Shown here: piece after piece, positions 21,627-33,945 of the stretch
How the letters are laid out: every line of letters begins with the position of its first letter
Position numbering within the stretch: the stretch's first letter is position 1
Assembly: GCA_907163375.1 (NCBI GenBank)
Contig: CAJQUW010014768.1
Coordinates: 19,316 to 83,315, forward strand
Origin: Prostheceraeus crozeri
Taxonomy: Eukaryota; Platyhelminthes; Polycladida; Euryleptidae
Length of the DNA stretch: 64,000 bases
Reading direction: 5' to 3'
The notes under the pieces: model-generated
The model's input: only the letters and a program-made list of their open reading frames with translations
What the model was told of the DNA's origin: nothing
The model's database searches: none
Position numbers and translations under genes: made by a program

Positions 21627-22320
21627 TTGCCTTATAAGACCGCTCCAGATGAGTGTAAAAGTAATTGGCTTATCTTGTGCAATGCTCAGTCCCTTCTCTA
21701 CAAGCTAGATGAACTTCGCGCTTTGATTCATGCAACGAAACCGCATTTTGTATGTGTAACAGAGACTTGGCTTACTCCCGAAATTGATAATGACATTGTA
21801 AACATACAAGGCTATAAGCATTTTCGTAACGATCGCAGAGACAACGTCAATGATGTTAGAAAGGTGGCGGAACAATAATTTATTCATCAATGAAATTGTG
21901 TGTTGACTCAGTCGAATTCCCTTCTTTTTGATAAAGCCTTATGGCATCGAATGTAACTTTGTTCGAATTCAAGAGCTAAGCCCTACATTGTCATATTTGT
22001 TGTGTGTATATCTTCCTCCAGATTTAAATGCGGACACAATTGCAGCTTTTAGACAATTTGTGACAGAATTATTTGATTACATTTTGCAAACGAATCCAGA
22101 GGCATCATTCTGTGTTTGTGGTGACGTGAACAGGCACGATCTCTCCTTTTTGTCAAATGATTTTGACCTACTGAATATTGTCAACGTTCCTACATATGGT
22201 GGTGCAACTTTAGACAAAATGTTTGTTAATGATGATTTTGCTCACTATTGTGATGTCACTATTGCCCCTGCATTGGAAATGCTTTTCATGCTCATAGTAT
22301 TGTTGTTGTTTCAAGAAATG
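21627..22320 (+). pseudogene. LINE 2 ORF2, endonuclease domain, broken
   Basis: An exonuclease-endonuclease-phosphatase fold: ILCNAQSLLYKLDELRAL, VCVTETWLTPEIDND, then SYLLCVYLPPD and FCVCGDVNRHDL, ending with TLDKMFVNDD. The catalytic Asn, the Glu of TETW and the Asp of GDVN are recognisable. The domain is split over three frames. It nicks target DNA to prime reverse transcription in intact relatives. Confidence 0.85.
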
Positions 22321-22325
22321 TACCA

Positions 22326-24285
22326 TTGAATATCATCAGATCAAAGTTGCATAAAGTTTATGACTTAAGACGTTCTCATATCAATTGTTTTCGTACTCAA
22401 CTTAATACTGTTGACTGGTCTTCTCTGTTTAAAAACAGTTGCCTAAGTGATTGTGTTGCTTTTTTCTATTATCAGTGGAACATGGCAATGTCAGTTATCC
22501 CTGCATCCTATGTCAAGTTTTCATCTAAAACTAAGCCATGGATTACACCCGTTGTCATCGACCTAATAAATAAGAGGTGGAATGCTTTCCGAGACGGCAA
22601 TTATCCACTCTATTATCACTACAAAGAGAAAGTGAAAGTAGAAATCACGAAGTCTAAAAAACTTTGGAGTGACAGGATGTGCTCATCTCAGCAAGGTATA
22701 TGGACAGTCGTAAATGATGTACGTGGTAAAAGTGAAACCAGGTCTGCGAACCGTATCATTTCACTATTTTCGGATGTAACTACCGCTGTTGAATCAATAA
22801 GTTCAATTTTTTCTGAGTTTTTTGTTTCATCAGATGGTTTTCCAGTTCTACCTGTAAATGAAAGTGTTGATGAACTCTGCAATGAAGAGTGTATAATGAA
22901 GTTGCTGTGCAATTTAAAGGCAGATATTTCTTCTGGTAGTGATGACATGTTACCAATTCTTCTAAAAGACTCTGCTGACATTTTATGTAGGCCATTATGT
23001 CACATATTCAACTTGTCTTTTATTAGTGGTCGTGTTCCGGCAGCTTGGAAAATTGCCGACATTTGTCCTGTTCCTAAAACTACACCAATTAGAAAAGATC
23101 AACTAAGACCAATCTCTCTGCTTCCAATATTAAGTAAAATTTTTGAAAAAGTGATTTTGTTGAAGTATCGTTTTCCACTTTTAAATTGTTATGATAAATG
23201 TCAGTTTGCGTACCGTCCTAATTCCTCTACGAATTGTGCTTTGATACGTATACATGAAAGCTTATTGAGTCTTTTGGATGACAAAAATGTCCGTGCAACT
23301 CATTTGATAACTTTTGACATGACACATGCCTTTGATAGCATTCCTCACCATTTGCTATTGTCTTGTATTGTCAAGCTTCCTCTACCTAACAGAAATATTT
23401 TTGCCAATTGGATAAACAACTATTTATGTGATCGTAAACAGCGAGTTAGACTGGGTGACACCCGGAGCGCACTTATTCCAGTATCAAGTGGGGTGCCCCA
23501 AGGGTCTGTTCTTGGACCATTTTTGTTTGCTATCTATATGTCATCATACAAAACAATTTTTCCATCAGTTTGTAATGTGAAGTATGCAGATGATGTTTCC
23601 CTGATAATTCCTGTTTATAATGATGTTGCAGATGATTTGTATTGCGTAAATGAGGAAATTGAACATTTTCGAAGTTGGTGTTCGCAAAACGGAATGTCAA
23701 TAAATTTTTGCCAAATCTAAAGTTCTGACTGTTAATTTTTCTCAAGCACCTGTTTCTCCAGTTCCAAATATGGCGAATGTACATGCAATTAAGGTTTTGG
23801 GCTTGATTTTTAATGAAAAGCTGACATGGTCTGATCATTTTGATTTCATTTTTAAAAAAGTGTCGCAAAGATTGTATATAATGCGTATTCTGAAACCTAT
23901 TTTGTCTCATGATAAACTGATTCTTGTATATAAATCCATTATTCAATCTATTTTGGACTATGCCTCTCCTGTTTTTATTCATCCTGGCATTATTCTTGAG
24001 TCAAAATGTATGAGTGTTGTGAAGCGAGCTTTTCGTATCATCCATGGTATAGATGTTAAAACATGCAAAGACTGTGATATTCTAAATTTTGTTCACCGTA
24101 GAAAGCAGCTCGCATTAAAACTTTTCAAAAAGGCTCTATTTTGTGAAAATCATATCTTACATGATAGTGTTCCTGATATGTCTTCACACAGTGGACGAAT
24201 AGTGTTGCCGCATGTACGAACAACGCGAAGACAAAATGGTTTTACTTTTTCGTGCTCTATTCTGTATAATGAATCATTCAAGTGA
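22326..24285 (+). pseudogene. LINE 2 ORF2, reverse transcriptase domain, broken
   Basis: The RT starts after a linker (KPWITPVVIDLINKRWNAF) with ADICPVPK and LRPISLLPILSKIFEKV. It continues with FAYRPNSSTNCALIRI, ITFDMTHAFDSI, SSGVPQGSVLGPFLFA and the active site VKYADDVSLII. A frame change in a T run near 23710 separates the C-terminal thumb and tail (VLGLIFNEKLTWSDHF, KKVSQRLYIMRILK, ILDYASPVF), which ends at 24285. All catalytic aspartates of the palm are present. Confidence 0.92.
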
Positions 24286-24475
24286 TGAACGGCGTATGCA
24301 ATTCACTATTTCTGTTAATTTTTCGCGGACCTCCTCCGATTCTCATTTGGGGGTCTTTTGTTTTTCAATAAACGCTTATTCTATTCTTCTATTCTATGTC
24401 ACAAGTACGGTACAGGCACACAGGAGTTTTAAGGGTGATATGGATTTGAAGATGACTGAGTTCTATTATTTGCAG

Positions 24476-24823
24476 CAACAACTATTGGTATTGGGAACCT
24501 TTGTAGCGATTATAATAATGGAGACAATTTTAACATCACTCGAAAATTATCGGAACATCCAACAGTTGGAGAGTTGAGAAAACTCATATCGACAAAGATG
24601 GATAAAAATCCAGAGGAAATTATACTCAAAAGGCAGATTGCAGTTGTCGGAGAAACCAAGGTCTTCTGGGTTGGAAACGGCTATTCTGACGTTGATGGAT
24701 ATAATCATGGCCGTGAAGTGGAGAATGCAAGGGATGTTCGTTTGTCTGATGATAATGAACTCTTTCCAGTTATACCGAATGAGAGGAACTGTGTAGTTGT
24801 TTCAAATGCCAACAAGAACAATG
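24476..24823 (+). CDS. Exon of tandem ubiquitin-like-domain gene, copy 2
   Basis: The exon is 348 nt, acceptor TATTATTTGCAG, donor GTAAGTTC, phase 1 on both sides. It encodes TTIGIGNLCSDYNNGDNFNI, then HPTVGELRKLISTKMDKNPEEIILKRQ, then VFWVGNGYSDVDGYNHGREV and ERNCVVVSNANKNN. The helix-like segment TVGELRKLISTKM with PEEIILK is the most ubiquitin-like of the four copies. The second conserved cysteine (in FCDVNG of the other copies) is a serine here, so the three cysteines are not invariant. LINE 2 ends ~80 bp upstream of the acceptor, and the branch-point region must lie in that short interval or inside LINE tail sequence. Confidence 0.88.
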
Positions 24824-25796
24824 GTAAGTTCTATTACTGCTTCAGAGAATTTAGACCATTAAGTCGAAATGTCATTTCTTTCATTTCATAATATTCTATT
24901 CCTATGTTGGAAAACACGTTAAACATTTCGCGAGCGCCAAAATTTGCTCTAATTTTTTGTGTCCGTTAGTGCTGGCACAGCTGTAAGATCTTGTTCGTCT
25001 TTTTGAATATAGTGCAAAAATATATAATAAAGAAATGATGGCAGCTCGGCTCACCAGCATGATCCTCATGTACTTACATGCACTGGATGTGATCCTCGTC
25101 ACAACGGGGATACGTTCTTGACCTAGCGATCTTTTAGTTGAGGCTCGGAAGTGTTACTTAGAAGTGGACAGGACGAGCACACGGACTACATGCGTCACAA
25201 CACTGCGGTGAAGTATGACAATATCCGTGCCGTCTAGGCCTCTCGTCGGAGAGTAATGGCTTTAAAGCTTCATCCTAGTGTGAAGCTGTTTCCATGATAC
25301 TGCTTCGTGGAACTATTGAAAAAGTAGTTCATTTTAGTTGATGACATCAGGGTCAAAAACTTCTGGTGAGGGAATTACAGTCAATAATGTGTGATGCAAC
25401 CTGGGTGTGCGCAAGTTCGAGAAAAGCTCAGTTTTTTTACTCAACTCGTGCAAGGTCTCCAGTGCAATTGTAATTATCTATCTGGAGGCAACAATCATAG
25501 AACTGCGACTTGAATGTCATATGAAACTTATTGGAAAATCGGTGACCTTTAGTAATTACCATCTACGAAAATCAATACGAGTTTGCTAAGCTCTAAATCC
25601 TACTCTATGTTACAGCATGTTGTAGATATAAGCATTGGATAAGTATGAAGGGATTAGCAATATCAGTCACTGAAAGAGGTTGACGATCAGCGTTCACCCT
25701 CACGTCCGCGCGCTAACCGGCGAATAAAGGGAACCAACCGAAATGCCAACAGATAATCATTTCACCTCGCAACGTGATGAGCTTCATCATTTTATT
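24824..25796. other. Intron 2, first part, nothing recognised
   Basis: About 970 bp of intron without recognisable elements; short frames lack motifs. Confidence 0.5.
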
Positions 25797-26488
25797 GTTC
25801 CTGATACCTTGGAGTGAAAAGATGAAATTTTAGGGTGTCACATTCAATTGTAACTTAGATATGCAAGGGCATGTCAGAAATATTTCCAAAAAAGCTTCCA
25901 GTCGACTTCTCGCTCTTCGGCAACTGAAACATTATCTCTAAAAACCTGATAAACCCTCTATCACTCGGCCATCATCTATAATAACTAACTGTATTCGTAG
26001 CATTTTGGATTATTAGACCCTATGTTCCTTAGATAAAACGCTTCAAAAGGCAAATGATTTGAAAATATATGCAAGATCGTTCGCACCACATTATATGTGG
26101 ATCTTCACGGTGTCATTGTAACAATTTCATCCCTCTTAATTAAAGACGTTTGATGATTGGCTTAAATATTTTTGTTGTATTGTGTCAGGAACATCATCTG
26201 CATTTTCCTGAGCACCGAAGGTTGTTCTATGCCAATACGAATCGTGTCCCACATGTAAATCAATCCTGAAACAGAACAGCTTCATCATAGCGATGATTCG
26301 ACTTAAAAACGACGGCTTCAGATAGTGGTTTACGACATACACCGCTACCCTGTCCCAAGTCATGTTTCTTCTTTCTTGTTACTTTTTCTTTTATGTGATT
26401 TATTTGAAATGTTTTGCACTTTGTCAATTGCCTCACGATTTTCAATATTGAGGCCTTTTTTGGAAAATAAACGCATCATCATTATTAT
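25797..26488 (+). mobile_element. Old 5'-truncated LINE remnant (LINE 4)
   Basis: Reads as a decayed RT thumb/tail (LGVTFNCNLDMQGHV, ISKKASSRLLALRQLK) resembling the same region of LINE 1 (LLGLMFDQTLSWKHHV, KKAASRLYILRQLK). It ends in AATAAACGC and a short CATCATCATTATTATA tail. Several stops and frame changes show it is older than LINE 1. It shares with LINE 1 a 3' stem-loop just before the tail. Confidence 0.75.
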
Positions 26489-26603
26489 AACTTGAAGAGT
26501 CAGTTACTATGTGGGAGATAGTTGCCCTAAAGGTGGAATCAAAATCATAAAAATGACAAATCTGATGTTGAGTGATTAAATCAATGCTAGATCATTTCGT
26601 TCC

Positions 26604-27440
26604 TTAGTGTATCGAAGTTGGGATCATTCAAAATCCGTAAGCAAATATAATTTTACAATATTCAAGACTCCCTAGCTTGCAATACGACTTTGAAAGACAA
26701 ATTCTTCTCGTGTATTTTTTATTGCAAAAATGTAATTTTTTATCAGATCATGGAATGAAAGAGTAACCAAGAAACTTGATCATTGTAGAAGTTTTTCAGA
26801 TGCGAGATGGATTGACTATTTTGCTAACAGTGTTGATGAAGCTCATCAAGTTCCGTGTTGATAACCAGTTTATCACCAACATCAAGCTTTTCGTGTATGA
26901 GAGAGGAAGATGATTGATCGATGACTTTGAAACTCAAGTATTCTTCTTTGCAGAAACTACTTTGGGAGTTTCCAACTTTTGCATGGATTACAATGGCGGA
27001 CGAGATTTTAACTTCACAAAAAAGCTGTCAGATAATCCAACCGTCGGAGAAATCCGGACGATTTTAGCGAACAAAATGGGCAAGAGGCCAGAGGAGCTTG
27101 CTTTGAGGAGGCAGACTGGAATGGTTGGACAGAGCACCGTCTACCTGGTTGAAAATCGGTTTTGCGATGTCAATGGCCAAGCGTATGTCCGTAGCGTTGA
27201 CAATCCCATAAGCGAACCTTTGCGTAATGATGATAAGTCATTTCCAATTGTCCCTGATGAGAGGAACTGCATAGTTGTGTCAAATGCTGATAAAGACAAC
27301 GGTAAGTAGTGAAATCATCCTGCTGTATGTAGATTTGGCATTTAAATGCAATTTCAAAATACTCTGAGAAATGATGAACATTCGAAGTATAGGCAACTAT
27401 TAGATATCCAGCAAATAGTTATCCAGTAATAGCAATATGC
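26604..27440 (+). repeat. Duplicated exon-bearing segment, copy 1
   Basis: About 840 bp (from TTAGTGTATCGAAGTTGGG through exon 3 to the start of satellite B) recurs at 43180-44012. By hand, the 350 bp before the exon differ at about 18 positions plus a 2-bp indel, and the ~140 bp after it at about 2. Confidence 0.9.
26954..27301 (+). CDS. Exon of tandem ubiquitin-like-domain gene, copy 3
   Basis: The exon is 348 nt, acceptor TATTCTTCTTTGCAG, donor GTAAGTAG, phase 1 on both sides. It encodes TTLGVSNFCMDYNGGRDFNF, NPTVGEIRTILANKMGKRPEELALRRQ, VYLVENRFCDVNGQAYVRSV and ERNCIVVSNADKDN. The cysteines fall at about domain residues 9, 70 and 105. It is closest to copy 4: about 16 of 115 residues differ, mostly in the second half. 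Positions that are glycine or tyrosine in the other copies (GNGF, YGRS) are replaced here (ENRF, YVRS), which may mean relaxed constraint on this copy. The frame and both splice sites are intact. Confidence 0.88.
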
Positions 27441-30400
27441 ATATCCAAAACAATGTAGGCTACTCTTGTACTATGCTTATTCAGATTCAACTATGCTTAT
27501 CCAGAACTATGTAGGCTACTCTTGTACTATGCTTATCCAGAACTATGTAGGCTACTCTTGTACTATGCTTATCCAGAACTATGTAGGCTACTCTTGTACT
27601 ATGCTTATCCAGAACCATGTAGGCTACTCTTGTACTATGCTTATCCAGAACTATGTAGGCTACTCTTGTACTATGCTTATCCAGAACTATGTAGGCTACT
27701 CTTGTACTATGCTTATCCAGATTCAACTATGCTTATCCTGAACTATATCGGCTAGTCTTGTAGTATGCTTATCCAGAACTGTGTAGGCTACTCTTGTTCT
27801 ATGCTTATCCAGAACTATGTAGGCTACTCTTGTACTGTGTTTATCCAGAACTATGTAGGCTAATCTTGTACTGTGCTTATCCAGAACTGTGTAGGCTACT
27901 CTTGTACTATGCTTATCCAGAACTGTGTAGGCTACTCTTGTTTTGTGCTTATCCAGAACTGTGTAGGCTACTCCTGTACTATGCTTATCCAGATTCAACT
28001 ATGCTTATCCAGAACTATGTAGGCTAATATTGTACTGTGCTTATCCAGAACTGTGTAGGCTACTCTTGTACTATGCTTATCCAGAACTGTGTAGGCTACT
28101 CTTGTTTTGTGCTTATCCAGAACTGTGTAGGCTACTCCTGTACTATGCTTATCCAGATTCAACTATGCTTATCCAGAACTATGTAGGCTACTCTTGTACT
28201 ATGCTTATCCAGAACTATGTAGGCTACTCTTGTACCATGCTTATCCAGAACTATGTAGGATACTCTTGTACTGTGCTTATCCAGAACTATGTAGGCTACT
28301 CTTGTACTGTGCTTATCCAGAACTGTGTAGGCTACTCTTGTACTGTGCTTATCCAGAACTGTGTAGGCTACTCTTGTACTGTGCTTATCCAGAACTATGT
28401 AGACTACTCTTGTACTGTGTTTATCCAGAACTATGTAGGCTACTCTTGTACTATGCTTATCCAGAACTATGTAGGCTACTCTTGTACAGTGCTTATCCAG
28501 AACTCTGTAGGCTACTCTTGTAATATGCTTATCCAGAACTATGTGGGCTACTCTTGTTCTGTGCTTATTCAGATTCAACTATGCTTATACAGAACTATGT
28601 AGGCTACTCTTGTACTATGCTTATTCAGATTCAACTATGCTTATCCAGAACTATGTAGGCTACTCTTCTACTATGCTTATCCAGAACTATGTAGGCTACT
28701 CTTGTACTATGCTTATCCAGATTCAACTATGCTTACAGAGAAATATATCGGCTACTCTTGTACTATGCCTATCCAGAACTGTGTAGGCTACTGTTGCATT
28801 ATGCTCATCCAGAACTATGTAGGCTACTCTTGTACTGTGCTTATCCAGAACTGTGTAGGCTACTCTTGTACTGTGCCTATCCAGAAGTGTGTGGGCTACT
28901 CTTGTACTGTGCCTATCCAGAACTGTGTAGGCTACTCTTGTACTGTGCCTATCCAGAACTGTGTGGGCTACTCTTGTACTGTGCTCATCCAGAACTGTGT
29001 AGGCTACTCTTGTACTATGCTCATCCGGAACTATGTAGGCTACTCTTGTACTGTGCCTATCCAGAACTGTGTAGGCTACTCCTGTACTATGCTTATCCAG
29101 ATTCAACTATGCTTATCCAGAACTGTGTAGGCTACTCTTGTAGTATGCTTATCCAGAACTATGTGGGCTACTCTTGTAGTATGCTTATCCAGAACTATGT
29201 AGGCTACTCTTGTACTAGGCTTATCCAGAACTGTGTAGGCTACTCTTGTAGTATGCTTATCCAGAACTATGTAGGCTACTCTTGTACTATGCTTATCCAG
29301 AACTATGTAGGCTACTCTTGTACCATGCTTATCCAGAACTATGTAGGCTACTCTTGTACTGTCCTTATCCAGAACTGTATAGGCTACTCTTGTAGTATGC
29401 TTATCCAGAACTATGTAGGCTACTCTTGTACTGTGCTTATCCAGAACTATGTAGGCTACTCTTGTACTGTGCTTATCCTGAACTGTGTAGGCTACTCTTG
29501 TACTGTACTTATCCAGAACTGTGTAGGCTACTCTTGTACTGTGCTTATCCAGAACTATGTAGACTACTCTTGTACTGTGCTTATCCAGAACTATGTAGGC
29601 TACTCTTGTACTATGCTTATCCAGAACTATGTAGTCTACTCTTGTACTATGCTTATCCAGAACTATGTAGGCTAATCTTGTACTGTGCTTATCAAGAACT
29701 GTGTAGGCTACACTTGTACTGTGCTTATCCAGAACTATGTAGGCTACTCCTGTACTATGCTTATCCAGAACTATGTAGGCTACTCTTGTTCTGTGCTTAT
29801 TCAGATTCAACTATGCTTATCCAGAACTATGTAGGCTACTCTTGTACTATGCTTATCCAGAACTATGTAGGCTACTCTTGTACTATGCTTATCCAGAACT
29901 ATATCGGCTAGTCTTGTACTATGCTTATCCAGAACTGTGTAGGCTACTCTTGTACTATGCTTATTCAGATTCAACTATGCTTATCCAGAACTATGTAGGC
30001 TACTCTTGTACTATGCTTATCCAGAACTATGTAGGCTACTCTTGTACTATGCTTATCCAGATTCAACTATGCTTATAGAGAAATATATCGGCTAGTCTTG
30101 TACTATGCTTATCCAGATCTGTGTAGGCTACTCTTGTTCTATGCTTATCCAGATTCAACTATGCTTATAGAGAAATATATCGGCTAGTCTTGTACTATGC
30201 TTATCCAGAACTATGTAGGCTACTCTTGTACTATGCTTATCCAGAACTGTGTAGGCTACTCTTGTACTGTGCTTATCCAGAACTGTGTAGGCTACTCTTG
30301 TAGTATGCTTATCCAGAAGTATGTAGGCTACTCTTGTACTATGCTTATCCAGAACTATGTAGGCTACTCTTGTACTGTGCTTATCCAGAACTGTGTAGGC

Positions 30401-33400
30401 TACTCTTGCGCTGTGCTTATCCAGAACTGTGTAGGCTACTCTTGTACTTTGCCTATCCAGAACTATGTAGCTACCCTTGTACTATGCTTACCCAGAACTA
30501 TGTAGGCTAGTCTTATACTATGCTTATCAAGAACTGTGTAGGCCACCCTTGTACTGTGCTTATCTAGAACTATGTAGGCTACTCTTGTACTATGCTTATC
30601 CAGAACTATGTAGGCTACTCTTGTACTGTGCTTATTCAGATTCAACTATGCTTATCCAGAACTATGTAGGCTACTCTAGTACTATGCTTATCCCGAACTA
30701 TGTAGGCTACTCTTGTACTATCCTTATCCAGAACTATGTAGGCTACTCTTGTACTATGCTTATACAGATTCAACTATGCTTATCCTGAACTATATCGGCT
30801 AGTCTTGTACTATGCTTATCCAGAACTATGTAGGCTACTCTTGTTCTATGCTTATCCAGAACTATGTAGGCTAATCTTGTACTGTGCTTATCCAGAACTG
30901 TGTAGGCTACTCTTGTTCTATGCTTATCCAGAACTATGTAGGCTACTCTTGTACTGTGCTTATCCAGAACTGTGTAGGCTACTCTTGTACTATGCTTATC
31001 CAGAACTGTGTAGGCTACTCTTGTTTTGTGCTTATCCAGAACTGTGTAGGCTACTCCTGTACTATGCTTATCCAGGTTCAACTATGCTTATCCAGAACTG
31101 TGTAGGCTACTCTTGTAGTATGCTTATCCAGAACTATGTAGGCTACTCTTGTACTATGCTAATCCAGAACTGTGTAGGCTACTCTTGTAGTATGCTTATC
31201 CAGAACTATGTAGGCTACTCTTGTACTATGCCTATCCAGAACTATGTAGGCTACTCTTGTACCATGCTTATCCAGAACTATGTAGGCTACTCTTGTACTG
31301 TGCTTATCCAGAACTGTATAGGCTACTCTTGTACTGTGCTTATCCAGAACTATGTAGGCTACTCTTGTACTATGCTTATCCAGAACTATGTGGGCTACTC
31401 TTGTTCTGTGCTTATTCAGATTCAACTATGCTTATACAGAACTATGTAGGCTACTCTTGTACTATGCTTATTCAGATTCAACTATGCTTATCCAGAACTA
31501 TGTAGGCTACTCTTGTACTATGTTTATCCAGAACTATGTAGGCTACTCTTGTACTATGCTTATCCAGATTCAACTATGCTTATCCAGAACTATGTAGGCT
31601 ACTCTTGTACTATGCTTATCCAGAACTATGTAGGCTACTCTTGTACTATGCTTATCCAGATTCAACTAGGCTTATCCAGATCTGTGTAGGCTACTCTTGT
31701 ACTGTGCTTATCCAGAACTATGTAGACTACTCTTGTACTGTGCTTATCCAGAACTATGTAGGCTACTCTTGTACTATGCTTATCTAGAACTATGTAGGCT
31801 AATCTTGTACTGTGCTTATCAAGAACTGTGTAGGCTACACTTGTACTGTGCTTATCCAGAACTATGTAGGCTAATCTTGTACTGTGCTTATACAGAACTG
31901 TGTAGGCTACACTTGTACTGTGCTTATCCAGAACTATGTAGGCTACTCCTGTACTATGCTTATCCAGAACTATGTGGGCTACTCTTGTTCTGTGCTTATT
32001 CAGATTCAACTATGCTTATCCAGAACTATGTAGGCTACTCTTGTACTATGCTTATTCAGATTCAACTATGCTTATCCAGAACTATGTAGGCTACTCTTGT
32101 ACTATGCTTATCCAGAAATATGTAGGCTACTCTTGTACTAGGCTTATCCAGATTCAACTATGCTTAAACAGAACTGTGTAGGCTACTCTTGTACTATGCT
32201 TATTCAGATTCAACTATGCTTATCCAGAACTATGTAGGCTACTCTTGTACTATGCTTATCCAGAACTATGTAGGCTACTCTTGTACTATGCTTATCCAGA
32301 TTCAACTATGCTTATCCAGATCTGTGTGGGCTACTCTTGTTCTATGCTTATCCAGAACTATGTAGGCTACTCTTGTACTGTGCTTATCCAGAACTGTGTA
32401 GGCTACTCTTGTACTATGCTTATCCAGAACTGTGTAGGCTACTCTTGTACTGTGCTTATCCAGAACTGTGTAGGCTACTCTTGTAGTATGCTTATCCAGA
32501 AGTATGTAGGCTACTCTTGTACTATGCTTATCCAGAACTATGTCGGCTACTCTTGTACTATGCTTATCCAGAACTATGTAGGCTACTCTTGTACTGTGCT
32601 TATCCAGAACTGTCTAGGCTACTCTTGTAGTATGCTTATCCAGAACTATGTAGGCTACTCTTGTTCTGTGCTTATCCAGAACTATGTAGGCTACTCTTGT
32701 ACTGTGCTTATCCAGAACTGTGTAGGCTACTCTTGCGCTGTGCTTATCCAGAACTGTGTAGGCTACTCTTGTACTGTGCTTATCCAAAACTATGTAGGCT
32801 ACTCTTGTACTGTGCCTATCCGGAACTATGTAGCTACTCTTGTACTATGCTTACCCAGAACTATGTAGGCTAGTCTTGTACTATGCTTATCAAAAACTGT
32901 GTAGGCCACCCTTGTACTGTGCTTATTCAGATTCAACTATGCTTATCCAGAACTATGTAGGCTACTCTTGTACTATGCTTATCCAGAACTATGTAGGCTA
33001 CTCTTGTACTATGCTTATCCAGATTCAACTATGCTTATCCAGAACTATATCGGCTAGTCTTGTACTATGCTTATCCAGAACTGTGTAGGCTACTCTTGTA
33101 CTATGCTTATTCAGATTCAACTATGCTTATCCAGAACTATGTAGGCTACTCTTGTACTATGCTTATCCAGAACTATGTAGGCTAATCTTGTACTGTGCTT
33201 ATCCAGAACTGGCTACTCTTGTACTATGCTTATCCAGATTCAACTATGCTTATCCAGAACTATATCGGCTAGTCTTGTACTATGCTTATCCAGAACTGTG
33301 TAGGCTACTCTTGTACTATGCTTATCCAGAACTATGTAGGCTACTCTTGTACTATGCTTATCCAGAACCATGTAGGCTACTCTTGTAGTATGCTTATCCA

Positions 33401-33945
33401 GAACTATGTAGGCTACTCTTATACTATGCTTATCCAGAACTGTGTAGGCTACTCTTGTAGTATGCTTGTCCAGAACTATGTAGGCTACTCTTGTACTATG
33501 CTTATCCAGAACTATGTAGGCTACTCTTGTACTGTGCTTATCCAGAACTGTGTAGGCTACTCTTGTAGTATGCTTATCCAGAACTATGTAGGCTACTCTT
33601 GTAGTATGCTTATCCAGAACTATGTAGGCTACTCTTGTACTATGCTTATCCAGAACTATGTAGGCTACCCTTGTACTGTGCTTATCCAGAACTATGTAGG
33701 CTACCTTTGCACTATGCTTATTCAGAACTGTGTAGGATACCCTTTAACTATGCTTATCCAGAACTATGTAGGCTACTCTTGTACTGTGCTTATCCAGAAC
33801 TATGTAGGCTACTCTTGTACTATGCTTATCCAGAACTATGTAGGCTACTCTTGTAGCTTGCTTATCCAGAACTATGTAGGCTACTCTTGTACTGTGCTTA
33901 TCCAGAACTATGCAGGCTACTCTTTTACTATGCTTACACAGAACA
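27439..33945. repeat. Satellite B, 36-bp tandem array (main block)
   Basis: About 180 copies of a 36-bp unit, CTATGCTTATCCAGAACTAT followed by GTAGGCTACTCTTGTA. It is punctuated by a shortened ~20-bp unit (CTATGCTTATCCAGATTCAA). Common variants are GTGTAGG for ATGTAGG and CTGTGC or GTATGC for CTATGC. Longer blocks repeat: the run at 28541 recurs at 31388 (offset ~2.85 kb) and partly at 31972, and the block at ~27730-28000 recurs at ~30775-31080. It lies wholly inside intron 3. Open frames of 12-residue periodicity on both strands follow from the unit length being divisible by 3. Confidence 0.97.

Larger units (their letters stand above)
20457..24396 (+). mobile_element. Nearly full-length CR1/L2-like LINE (LINE 2), broken
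   Basis: A complete-looking non-LTR retrotransposon in order: GC-richer 5' UTR, ORF1, apurinic-like endonuclease, reverse transcriptase, short 3' UTR. It ends with AATAAACGC and a TATTC/TTCTA microsatellite tail at about 24380-24396. The 5' limit is approximate. It has one nonsense codon near the end of ORF1 and about four frame changes in ORF2 (near 21860, 21915, 22285 and 23710), so it cannot move by itself. Its 3' end is only ~80 bp upstream of host exon 2. No clear target duplication was found. Confidence 0.88.

Noticed and set aside
28758-29810. Long open frames with 12-residue periodicity in satellite B (both strands)
   Set aside because: The unit length is 36 bp, again a multiple of 3. 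Frames overlap on both strands and switch with each 20-bp short unit. This is an arithmetic consequence of the repeat.
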